Positions 13,875 through 20,279 of a stretch of 20,279 nucleotides of DNA are shown here, piece after piece (position 1 is the first letter of the stretch; each line of letters begins with the position of its first letter). The notes beneath the pieces are model-generated. The model saw only the letters and a list, made by a program, of their open reading frames with translations, had not been told where the DNA came from and ran no database searches. The DNA is taken from contig JARKOR010000102.1 in the NCBI GenBank assembly GCA_029975625.1, forward strand, positions 1 through 20,279, written 5' to 3'. This DNA comes from Nanosynbacter sp. (GTDB lineage: Bacteria > Patescibacteriota > Saccharimonadia > Saccharimonadales > Saccharimonadaceae). A program made the translations under genes and the position numbers.

Positions 13875-15284
13875 TTAATTATTGTCCATAAATGATTCTA
13901 TCGTAAACAATCGGATGCCATCGCTCTTGGCTCTATCTTCCAGGTCAGGGGTAAAGCCGTTACGAGAGAATAGGGTAAATTGAACTTTAATAATTTCATG
14001 ATCTTTCATCAAGACTTCCGCTTTTTGCTTGAGATCATCCAAAACATTGGCACCAACCGGATGAACGGTCCATTTACACTCACCCACGAAAGCAATCTTC
14101 TCGGAAAGGTTGATTGCAAGAACATCAATCTCCGCATCCCGATTCCACCATCCCCCAATCCGCTCAGGGACAAAGTCCAGTTCGCCTGCCTGTGCCAGAC
14201 GCCCGGTGAACGTGATCGCCGCTTCCTCAAATGCAGTGGCGACAAAATGATCCAAATCCGGTTTGATCCGCTGCTGGAGAATTGCATCCGCTAATCCAAG
14301 ATCAAGACTGCTTTGATTAGGGTGAACATAGCGAAACCAAAACCGCAGGAAATGGTCGTCAATTTGGTAAATGCCTTTTTTACTCTTTTCCGGCTGCGTT
14401 TCGGTGGCCGGCACACGTCGGGTGATTAACCTCATTTGCTGCAGAATATCCAGATAACGGGCAACAGTAGTTACATCCCCTATACCGGCTCCTTGTGCAA
14501 TCTCATTCAAACGCGTTCGGCCTTGTGCGATGGCCCTCAAAATGGAGAAATAGTTCCGTGGCTCTCTCAACTCCTCCATGAGAAGTAAACGCGGTTCGTT
14601 GAACAACGTGCCACTTTGGGCATCCAAAATATGTTGGCGGATATTGTTGTAAACATCCTGGTTATCCTGAAACGTACGCAGATAATATGGCATTCCACCT
14701 ACCACCGCCCAAGCGATGAATTTTTCTTCCGTGGAATAGCCTGGAAAAAACAGTGCTGAGGAAGCAAGGTCCATAGGCCGTAGGAGCGTGCTGGCTGTTC
14801 TCCGTCCATACAGAGGAGCCTGATAACCGAGCACTTCTGTTTCCATCATGCCAATGTATGAACCACACAATACGATCATGAGCTGTGTATTTTTGAGCGT
14901 TTCATCCCACACTTTTTGCAGAATGGATGGAATGGCTTTGTTGCCGCTGATCAAATAAGTGAATTCATCCATGACGATGATCGGTTTAGGTTGCATGGGG
15001 AGTTCGCCAAGCGCCCGCAATGCTGCCTCCCAGGAAGGGAAGGTAAATCCTGAGGGAACATCTGTATGGGTGAAACCATACACCTGTTGAGAAAAAGTGG
15101 CTAATTGCTCTGAATCACTGCTTAATGTGGCAATAAAAAAGATATGCGGTTTGTCTGCGCAGAAAGCACGCAGCAGTTCCGTTTTTCCGACCCGACGGCG
15201 GCCATATAAGACAAAGAGTTCTGCTTGATTGGATCGGTAGTGTTGGTCCAATAAATCAAGCTCGGTCTTTCGGTCAATGAACAT
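13875..15284 (-). CDS. Archaeal-type ATPase with DUF234 nuclease-like C-terminus
   Basis: The 469-residue protein has Walker A GRRRVGKT (residues 28-35) and Walker B IIVMDEF (102-108) of the archaeal ATPase family, a STAND/AAA-like P-loop group. A winged-helix segment follows (about 245-290), then a DUF234-type C-terminus with AEIDVLAI (384-391) and GECKW (401-405). The Asp386...Glu402-x-Lys404 set matches the PD-(D/E)XK nuclease pattern and looks intact. I start at the ATG preceded by GGAGGAATTC, four codons inside a GTG alternative. The biological role of this family is poorly known. Proposed roles include defence or plasmid functions. It lies alone between the UbiA-family and phosphoesterase genes with its own palindromic promoter. 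Confidence 0.9.
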   Translation of the reverse strand: MFIDRKTELDLLDQHYRSNQAELFVLYGRRRVGKTELLRAFCADKPHIFFIATLSSDSEQLATFSQQVYGFTHTDVPSGFTFPSWEAALRALGELPMQPKPIIVMDEFTYLISGNKAIPSILQKVWDETLKNTQLMIVLCGSYIGMMETEVLGYQAPLYGRRTASTLLRPMDLASSALFFPGYSTEEKFIAWAVVGGMPYYLRTFQDNQDVYNNIRQHILDAQSGTLFNEPRLLLMEELREPRNYFSILRAIAQGRTRLNEIAQGAGIGDVTTVARYLDILQQMRLITRRVPATETQPEKSKKGIYQIDDHFLRFWFRYVHPNQSSLDLGLADAILQQRIKPDLDHFVATAFEEAAITFTGRLAQAGELDFVPERIGGWWNRDAEIDVLAINLSEKIAFVGECKWTVHPVGANVLDDLKQKAEVLMKDHEIIKVQFTLFSRNGFTPDLEDRAKSDGIRLFTIESFMDNN

Positions 15285-15310
15285 GAATTCCTCCACGAGA
15301 AGGCAAACAA

Positions 15311-15345
15311 ATACTAATCACAATTATTATAATCGTGATTAGTAT
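15311..15345. promoter_or_regulatory. 35-bp near-perfect palindrome over the ATPase promoter
   Basis: ATACTAATCAC (15311-15321) is the exact reverse complement of GTGATTAGTAT (15335-15345). The 13 bases between them are themselves ATTAT-T-ATAAT bordered by one mismatched pair. The palindrome contains the -10 box, so a dimeric protein bound here would block transcription. No other copy was found in the window. Confidence 0.75.
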
Positions 15346-15354
15346 ATTAATCAA
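15326..15354 (-). promoter_or_regulatory. Promoter of the ATPase/DUF234 gene
   Basis: TATAAT (15331-15326) is preceded 17 bp upstream by TTGATT (15354-15349), four of six -35 matches. The predicted leader is about 35 bases and reaches the GGAGG ribosome binding site. The -10 box lies in the centre of the 35-bp palindrome. Confidence 0.6.
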
Positions 15355-15458
15355 TCGGTTTTTCCAGTTCCTTTTTTCGCTACAGGTATTGGGGAACCAC
15401 TACATCGAAATTTATGAGATAAGACAACAACTTCCTAATAAACAACATTCACCCTTAC

Positions 15459-15480
15459 AAAAATAATTAGCATTTCTGCT
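15459..15480 (-). terminator. Weak terminator-like hairpin after the phosphoesterase gene
   Basis: AGCA-GAAA-TGCT (15480-15469) forms a 4-bp stem with a GNRA-type loop, followed by AATTATTTTT. The short stem makes it a weak candidate. Confidence 0.25.
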
Positions 15481-15516
15481 TTTTTTCTTGGTTTGTCTAA
15501 TTGTGGTGACGGGACC

Positions 15517-16050
15517 TTAGCCCACATGGTTTATGATGTCTTTCAACCGCCAAGGTCGGTATTCTCTGACCTCGATACTCATATTGATATGATTTGGCCC
15601 GAGATTGGAACCTTCTGGAGGTGGTGGAACATTATGAATATGACCATGAAGGTTGATCCAACTATCTTCAAGAGGAACGATCGGGCGATGCGAAAAGATC
15701 AGATTTATTTGGGGCTCCAAAACTATCTGAAATGAATTCTTGATCAGAGTCACGCCAAGTGCTTCACAATAGGCTTGACTCAGTCGATCATGATTACCTT
15801 GGATTAAGAACAGTTTTCCATTCAAAATCCCAGTTAGCAATTCAAAATGGGCTTTCTTCCCCAATGCAAAATCCCCCAGGTGAAGAACGGTTTCATTTGG
15901 GGAAATCAGGTCATTCCAGTTTTTGATGATCAGCTCCTGCCAGTTCTCCGGCCGACTGCAATACCTTCCAATGTTTTCATGATAGAAATGGGTATCTGAA
16001 ATGATCCATGTATCTGGTGTAATTCCATATGGGTTGTTCGCGGTTAGCAT
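15517..16050 (-). CDS. Calcineurin-like metallophosphoesterase
   Basis: The 177-residue protein has the whole two-metal phosphoesterase set: ISDTHFYH (residues 17-24), HLGDFALG (57-64), GNHD (85-88), SHRP (120-123) and HGHIHN (135-140). Small stand-alone enzymes of this kind act on phosphodiesters or phosphomonoesters, and the substrate is unknown. The ATG at 16050 is the only usable start: a stop codon lies just upstream in frame, and no alternative follows before the first motif. AAAGG touches the ATG with no spacer, so translation initiation may be weak. It stands between the Tad genes and the ATPase gene with gaps of 149 and 232 bases, so it is probably its own unit. Confidence 0.9.
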   Translation of the reverse strand: MLTANNPYGITPDTWIISDTHFYHENIGRYCSRPENWQELIIKNWNDLISPNETVLHLGDFALGKKAHFELLTGILNGKLFLIQGNHDRLSQAYCEALGVTLIKNSFQIVLEPQINLIFSHRPIVPLEDSWINLHGHIHNVPPPPEGSNLGPNHINMSIEVREYRPWRLKDIINHVG

Positions 16051-16068
16051 CCTTTGTAATTAACTTAG

Positions 16069-16085
16069 TCAGTTTAGACTGATTA
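16069..16085. repeat. Short inverted repeat upstream of the phosphoesterase gene
   Basis: TCAGT-TTAG-ACTGA (16069-16082) is a perfect 5-bp inverted repeat, extendable with a wobble pair. It lies about 20 bases before the phosphoesterase start and could be a leader hairpin or a small operator. Confidence 0.3.
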
Positions 16086-16106
16086 CCTATCCGAATTTTA
16101 CCCTAT

Positions 16107-16123
16107 CACCTTGTCATAAGGTG
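16107..16123. repeat. Perfect 6-bp inverted repeat in the cpaF-phosphoesterase gap
   Basis: CACCTT and AAGGTG flank GTCAT. No T-run follows on either strand, so it is not a standard terminator. It may be a binding site or a hairpin in the phosphoesterase leader. Confidence 0.3.
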
Positions 16124-16166
16124 CAATTCGAAGATCATCACATATTGATGGTACGTGACAAATTAC

Positions 16167-16189
16167 GGAAATTGATTATTTCCTTTTTT
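16167..16189. terminator. Stem-loop with T-run just after cpaF
   Basis: GGAAAT (16167-16172), TGATT and ATTTCC (16178-16183) form a perfect 6-bp stem followed on the + strand by six T. On the gene strand the T-run becomes a leading A-run, and GTAATTTG follows the stem. It therefore works best as a + strand terminator and only weakly for the cpaF transcript that ends here. Confidence 0.4.
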
Positions 16190-16199
16190 CATTATCGAT

Positions 16200-17483
16200 T
16201 CATTTCAATTCTCCCAATTTTTCCCAATAAGGTTCTTCCGCAGGCGAGTCTTCTTTATATCGAAAGATGGGTTCAAAATATACATCACCGTTCTTCAAAT
16301 CCTTGGATACATTGGATATGGCGATCACCCGGCGAACTTCATGACGGATGCCGATCTGTACCAGCAAATCAACCGCATCACAAATCATCTGATTGGCTTC
16401 GTGTGGCTTTACTCCAGCATCCGCACCCATGACTGTCGCTAAACGACGAGCTGCTTCACGGGGACTGTCTGCATGGAAGGTACAGGCTCCGCTGTGCCCC
16501 GTCATCAAAGCCCGGAACAAACTCATGGCTGCGATCCCATCACGTACTTCTCCAATGACCAGGTAATCAGGCGACATTCGCATGGCATCATCGACTCCGT
16601 CTGCCAGGGTATACGGCCGGACATCCGTGCCAATCGCCTGCGGGCGGGCTTCCACCGTTTGGACGGTTGGACGATCTACCCAGATTTCCTCTGGGTCTTC
16701 GATCTTCACGATGCGCCAGATCGAAGGCAAGAAATTACATAAGGCACTAAGCAGAGTTGTCTTTCCGGTTCGGGTTCCTCCGGAAATCAGGATGCGGGCA
16801 CCTTTCTCCATGGCCTGACGAAGGACCTCCATCATTTCGGAGCTCATCATTCCGCGCTCCAATAACCACTCTGGTTTGACAGGCTTTTGTTCATAAAGGC
16901 GAATGTTGATAGAAGGATTACGGCCTGGCGGTGCAATGACCGGGTGAAGCGCCTTGATCCGTCCACCACCCGGATTATGTGTCGTTGCCGGCAGTTTGGC
17001 GTTGATACTTGGGTTGGTCTCATTCAGAGTTTTGTTTTGCGGACCAATCAAGCGGTCCAATACACGCCAGATTTCACCCGCTTCAGGCCGCAGCTCAATG
17101 GTCTCCCAACGAACTGATCCTTTACGCATGATTTGCAGAAGTCCACTGGAGTAAATGGTGATTTCAGAGATGTCTGTGCGAGCCGGCGGTAAGAGTAAAT
17201 CTAAGAATCCCAATCCCAATATCCGCCGAGTGAGTTCCTCCGCAATGGCCGCTTCCTGAAGGGCACCAGGGCGGCAATTGCGTTTTCTTAGCGCCGCAGC
17301 AATCTGTGCCTCGACCCGCTCCCGGATGCGCTGCCGATCGGTTTCATTCGGACTCTGAAGAACGGAAGTCGGGAAATCATGGTTGACCTGATCGATCACC
17401 TCGTTGAATACATCAGATCGGATAGATTCGTCCAGGTTATTCCCATTCGTAGCAGTGTCGTACAAACCTAATATTCCTGGCAT
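16200..17483 (-). CDS. cpaF: CpaF/TadA-type secretion motor ATPase
   Basis: The 427-residue protein is a type II/IV secretion system ATPase of the CpaF/TadA/VirB11 group. It has an N-terminal helical domain (residues about 20-100) and the FLDLLLPPARTDISEITIYS segment that precedes the N-terminal sheet. It also has Walker A GGTRTGKTT (235-243), an Asp box IEDPEEIW (261-268), Walker B YLVIGEVRD (307-315) and a His box in TGHSGACTFHADS (328-340). The hexameric enzyme powers assembly of Flp/Tad pili from the cytoplasmic side. TTGGAGG precedes the ATG with a short spacer. It follows the TadZ-like gene by 53 bases. The TadB gene that normally comes next is missing here; the next gene is a phosphoesterase. 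Confidence 0.94.
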   Translation of the reverse strand: MPGILGLYDTATNGNNLDESIRSDVFNEVIDQVNHDFPTSVLQSPNETDRQRIRERVEAQIAAALRKRNCRPGALQEAAIAEELTRRILGLGFLDLLLPPARTDISEITIYSSGLLQIMRKGSVRWETIELRPEAGEIWRVLDRLIGPQNKTLNETNPSINAKLPATTHNPGGGRIKALHPVIAPPGRNPSINIRLYEQKPVKPEWLLERGMMSSEMMEVLRQAMEKGARILISGGTRTGKTTLLSALCNFLPSIWRIVKIEDPEEIWVDRPTVQTVEARPQAIGTDVRPYTLADGVDDAMRMSPDYLVIGEVRDGIAAMSLFRALMTGHSGACTFHADSPREAARRLATVMGADAGVKPHEANQMICDAVDLLVQIGIRHEVRRVIAISNVSKDLKNGDVYFEPIFRYKEDSPAEEPYWEKLGELK

Positions 17484-17536
17484 AGAAAACCTCCAATATT
17501 AAGAACCTTTTCCAACTCAAGAGAATAAATATATTC

Positions 17537-18850
17537 CTACGTAAATCGTATTTTAGGTAGTCGCAAAATACCCTTTTTCCCATCCGCTCGAGCCAAATTG
17601 TTTTCCACCAAGGGAAATAAAGTGTTGATGATGGAACGAATCCCTTTGGCAAACTCATCCCCTCGCGTCACCGGCATCAAGCCATCATCTTGTGCCTGAG
17701 GAACACCTGGGTCAAAAGGTACAATGGCTGCGATGGGGGGAGCCCAACCTAAGGATTTGGAAAGCTCTTCCTGAAATAACCGGGGTGTAAAGCTGCTGCG
17801 ATCAGATGTTTGGTTTAGAACCAGGTAGATTGAATCTCGGGCCAGGCGTTTCTCACTTTTCAAGCCGGTCAACAATAAGGTGAGGGTATGTCGAATCGCC
17901 GTTAAATCAGCCAGAGTAGGTCTGGCAACGATCAAGGCATAATTGGCAAAGATGATCGAATGCATCATCCACAAATCTTCTGTGGTTGGCACATCCATGA
18001 CAATCGCGGCATAACGACCATCTTCCGAGTCAATCAGCATCCCATTGATGCTGCCTTCTCCGGTTCCTTTACTTGAGCTTTCCAGAATGTGCATGTATTC
18101 CAGGGAGGATTCTGGCGCAAGCAAGATCTCCAAATTTTCCTTGCGTTGGATTGCAGCCTGAAAAGCCGCCTTGCCCGGACGATCAAAGTATTCGGTTAAA
18201 TTAGGGATATACCGTAATCCTAAATGTGGCGCAGCTGCTGGTGGCAATCCCATGGACACCAGCAACGTTTTCACACTGAGGCGGACAGATAATTCATATG
18301 CCAGGTTTTCAGCGATGGTAGAGCAACCAGACCCACCCGCGTGCGATAAAACAGCGATCCTTTTCGTACCGGTGATGTACGCAGATGCTCCGCTGTTGGA
18401 ATAGCTGGATACCCCTTGCTGCATGGGTGCAGCTTGAGTCAGGCTTGCCCGTGCCGTCATAGCAGCACCATAAGCAGCCTGGATGATCTCAGTCCAGTTG
18501 ACCGGTGCGACGAAAACTCCTCGCACTGTATCCACCTTGGAAAAGGCTCCCTGAAAATCCTTTTGAGCCAAAGGCAATACAACAATCGCAATTCCACGCC
18601 AGGCTGAAATTTTCTGAAGAGAACGAATCAGGGTATCCGGATCAGGAGCGATATCGGTCTGTACGATTACCAGATCTGGCCGCAGGTTGTTCAAATTGGT
18701 CTCGAACATGGACCATTGGGCGGCATGACCTGAGATCATAAAGCGTTGGTCTGCCAGGATCGGCTGCTGCATCTGATAGTAAACAACATCATGGCCGGCT
18801 CCCGCCAGCATGACGGTGATTTTATTGGTTTGGTAAGCGTTATCGCTCAT
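17537..18850 (-). CDS. TadZ/CpaE-like protein with degenerate P-loop
   Basis: The 437-residue protein has an N-terminal receiver-like domain (residues about 10-130: ITVMLAGAG, then LVIVQTDIAPD), a Ser/Ala-rich linker (about 132-160) and a MinD/ParA-like domain from about 163. In Tad systems TadZ places the pilus machine at the pole or membrane. The deviant Walker A, normally KGGVGKTT, reads HAGGSGCST (170-178), so both lysines are gone. The switch Asp after the next strand is also absent (LLVSMGLPP). The Walker B-like VMDVPTT is kept. ATP may still bind weakly, as reported for atypical TadZ proteins, but hydrolysis is doubtful. It starts six bases after cpaB and ends 53 bases before cpaF. Confidence 0.87.
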   Translation of the reverse strand: MSDNAYQTNKITVMLAGAGHDVVYYQMQQPILADQRFMISGHAAQWSMFETNLNNLRPDLVIVQTDIAPDPDTLIRSLQKISAWRGIAIVVLPLAQKDFQGAFSKVDTVRGVFVAPVNWTEIIQAAYGAAMTARASLTQAAPMQQGVSSYSNSGASAYITGTKRIAVLSHAGGSGCSTIAENLAYELSVRLSVKTLLVSMGLPPAAAPHLGLRYIPNLTEYFDRPGKAAFQAAIQRKENLEILLAPESSLEYMHILESSSKGTGEGSINGMLIDSEDGRYAAIVMDVPTTEDLWMMHSIIFANYALIVARPTLADLTAIRHTLTLLLTGLKSEKRLARDSIYLVLNQTSDRSSFTPRLFQEELSKSLGWAPPIAAIVPFDPGVPQAQDDGLMPVTRGDEFAKGIRSIINTLFPLVENNLARADGKKGILRLPKIRFT

Positions 18851-18856
18851 TTAGAC

Positions 18857-19762
18857 CTATTTCTTTCGATAGTCGTTCATCTCGGTATACAACTCACCCA
18901 GATTGAGGGTAATCACATCCGCAACATCCAACGACAACCCTGAGGTTGGTTCCAGAGCAAGGTGAATAATCCCATATTGGTCTAGAGCAGCCAGCAAGGT
19001 TGCCGGATCAACCTTGAATCCTGGAGTAACCTCGATCAATCCCGTGGGAACATCCAGAACGATCACACTACCTTCCTGAGCTGACATGCTTGTTCGAGCA
19101 GAGGAAAACAATTCTTCTTCACTGGCACCGGCTGGAACCTCTTCATAACGAAAGGATTGAGGTACCAACAGGACTCGCACACCTGTGATTGCCAGGCGAG
19201 CGAGAGGGGATGCCGGCGGAGCGGGGGTAGGCGTTGGTGTAGGTGTTGCGGTTACGCCAGGAGTAAGTGAAACAATGGGTGAAGTAAATTCCGCAATTGG
19301 CGCAGTGAACACTGAGGTGGTACTCGTCTTGAGAATATCTGGAGAAATCATGCCAATCACCGTAACGGTTTGTCCTGGACGAAGTAGACCAGCCACTCCG
19401 CTGGCCAGATCCACATGGATCGCCAGAGCAACATGCCCTTCAGGAAGTTCAGCCGGAATACCTGCACTGGCTATCTCTCCCAAAACGGAGGTAACGATCA
19501 GATCCCCCGGAGTTCGTCCAACAGCCAGGATTTTCCCGGTCACATCTTCAATTTTTGAAGTGGCATCTGCAGGTTTAGCGCCCATCGGGATGGTTCGCAA
19601 CTCGACCAATTGGTCAGTCAGAACGGTTCCTGGGGCGATGGCGACTTTGGCGACAACCACCTGAGTTGGACGGATCACCCCGTTCAATAGGGCGATCACA
19701 AGCAAACCGATGACAACTGCAAGTACAATAGCGGCAATGGGGGAACGTTTTTTTGTTTGCAT
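18857..19762 (-). CDS. cpaB: CpaB-like SAF-domain pilus assembly protein
   Basis: The 301-residue protein has a short basic N-terminus, one transmembrane helix (residues about 8-28) and a SAF domain (about 33-95) with VVVAKVAIAPGTVLTDQLVE. A CpaB/RcpC-type second domain follows (LPEGHVALAIHVD). A Thr-Pro linker (residues about 168-186) interrupts the second domain and could vary in length between strains, since it is coded by a simple repeat. CpaB (RcpC) acts outside the cytoplasm near the secretin or, in monoderms, at the cell-wall face of the Tad system. AAGGAG lies about 13 bases before the ATG. It follows the HerA/VirB4-like gene by 58 bases and overlaps no gene. Confidence 0.87.
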   Translation of the reverse strand: MQTKKRSPIAAIVLAVVIGLLVIALLNGVIRPTQVVVAKVAIAPGTVLTDQLVELRTIPMGAKPADATSKIEDVTGKILAVGRTPGDLIVTSVLGEIASAGIPAELPEGHVALAIHVDLASGVAGLLRPGQTVTVIGMISPDILKTSTTSVFTAPIAEFTSPIVSLTPGVTATPTPTPTPAPPASPLARLAITGVRVLLVPQSFRYEEVPAGASEEELFSSARTSMSAQEGSVIVLDVPTGLIEVTPGFKVDPATLLAALDQYGIIHLALEPTSGLSLDVADVITLNLGELYTEMNDYRKK

Positions 19763-19820
19763 GAATTATTTTTTCTCCTTTTTCCTAATCATTGGATTCA
19801 GTATGCCCAGACGCAGAGCG

Positions 19821-20279
19821 TCAGTGGGATCGATTAGCAGCCAGGATGTCAGACGCTGTCCGTTCCAAGGAAACAGCTCCCAATTCCTGGGTAATCTCGA
19901 GATCAGAGGGTTCATTACAGCGGATGATCATTGGGCGGACTAACACTGGTTCCAGCCAGAATACATCATCGCTGTAACCCAACTTGGCAATCGCATATGT
20001 ACGCGGAATGCGCGCCAGGTAGCGTTTGTATTCGGTATTGACCAGCCCTTTTTCGGAGCGGCCTAAATGCGGCAAGATCAAATCCCGATCTTTGGGATCT
20101 TTGGTTTGGAACACAAATACATTCGCACAGGAGGATAGGATGCCTGAGGGTAACTCGCTTACGGTTTGAGCCATCAGATGCAGAAAAACGTTGTATTTTC
20201 TTCCGTCACGCCACATCGTTTGAAAAAGATGGCTGACCGGGTTACCCGACTCTCCTGATCCCTGATCAGAAGCAGCTCC
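19821..20279 (-). CDS. HerA/VirB4-like secretion ATPase, C-terminal part; 5' end beyond window
   Basis: The frame is open from the right edge to the stop at 19821, giving 152 residues of the C-terminus. The segment FLHLMAQTVSELPSGILSSC, followed by ANVFVFQTKDPKDRDLILPH, matches the late P-loop motif region of HerA/TraC/VirB4-type ATPases: the Gln that senses the neighbouring subunit, then a coil with an NVFV strand. Upstream parts holding Walker A and B lie outside the window. These are membrane-associated ATPases for DNA or protein export. The neighbours CpaB, TadZ-like and CpaF suggest a pilus/secretion complex that mixes Tad and conjugation-like parts. An internal ATG at 20216 exists but the family sequence clearly continues upstream of it. 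Confidence 0.7.
   Translation of the reverse strand, partial: GAASDQGSGESGNPVSHLFQTMWRDGRKYNVFLHLMAQTVSELPSGILSSCANVFVFQTKDPKDRDLILPHLGRSEKGLVNTEYKRYLARIPRTYAIAKLGYSDDVFWLEPVLVRPMIIRCNEPSDLEITQELGAVSLERTASDILAANRSH

Noticed and set aside
16167..16189. Strong terminator for the cpaF transcript
   Set aside because: The T-run is on the + strand side, so in the direction of cpaF transcription it precedes the stem. I list it only as a weak or + strand terminator.
19185..19664. 159-codon open frame on the + strand
   Set aside because: It lies wholly inside cpaB. The Gly-Val repeat in it is the reverse reading of the Thr-Pro linker codons, and no ribosome binding site precedes it.
1..20279. Insertion sequence, prophage or CRISPR array
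   Set aside because: I saw no transposase, integrase, phage structural gene, long terminal repeats or regularly spaced repeats.

Overview
All the convincing genes in this window lie on the minus strand, so the biological reading order runs from base 20279 down to base 1. Gene content and style suggest a Gram-positive-like or Chloroflexota (Anaerolineae-type) bacterium: a Tad/Flp-type secretion cluster with a CpaB carrying a Thr-Pro linker, two DegV proteins, UbiB and UbiA proteins, and a phasin-like small protein. This assignment is inference. No rRNA, tRNA or other lineage marker is present. I see no CRISPR array, insertion sequence or integrase.

Region by region, in transcription order. 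(1) 20279-16200 is a Tad/Flp pilus or type IV-like secretion block: the C-terminal end of a HerA/VirB4-like ATPase, CpaB, a TadZ/CpaE-like protein with a degenerate Walker A loop, and the CpaF/TadA motor ATPase. (2) 16050-13875 holds two stand-alone genes, a calcineurin-like phosphoesterase and an archaeal-type ATPase fused to a DUF234 nuclease-like domain. The ATPase promoter is covered by a 35-bp near-perfect palindrome. (3) 13834-12674 is a UbiA prenyltransferase behind a near-consensus promoter and operator. (4) 12652-887 looks like one long lipid-related transcription unit: winged-helix regulator, DegV, phasin-like protein, radical SAM enzyme, cis-prenyltransferase (UppS family), patatin, two GT2 glycosyltransferases, an MGDG-synthase-like glycosyltransferase, a UbiB kinase, a metallo-beta-lactamase-fold hydrolase, a second DegV and a tiny membrane peptide. 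(5) At the left edge, 681-1 is the start of a TadB/TadC-type inner-membrane platform protein, preceded by a terminator-like leader.

How they may work together: DegV proteins bind fatty acids, patatins release them, UppS makes polyprenyl diphosphate, UbiA moves prenyl groups, MGDG-synthase-like enzymes glycosylate diacylglycerol, and UbiB proteins influence isoprenoid lipids. The block reads as a membrane-lipid synthesis or remodelling unit. The strongest regulatory signal is a shared 13-bp motif (CGAAAATAACGAA on the + strand) at three places: the regulator promoter, the ubiA promoter and the gap before the first DegV gene. The first two share a complete promoter layout, which suggests a local autoregulated lipid regulon. 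The block lies between CpaF and the TadB/C-type gene, which are usually neighbours, so the Tad locus appears split.

The points most worth following are this regulon, a start-less membrane-helix frame in the -1 register after the phasin gene, a UppS that has lost the metal-binding Glu near its C-terminus, and the palindromic promoter of the ATPase/nuclease gene.
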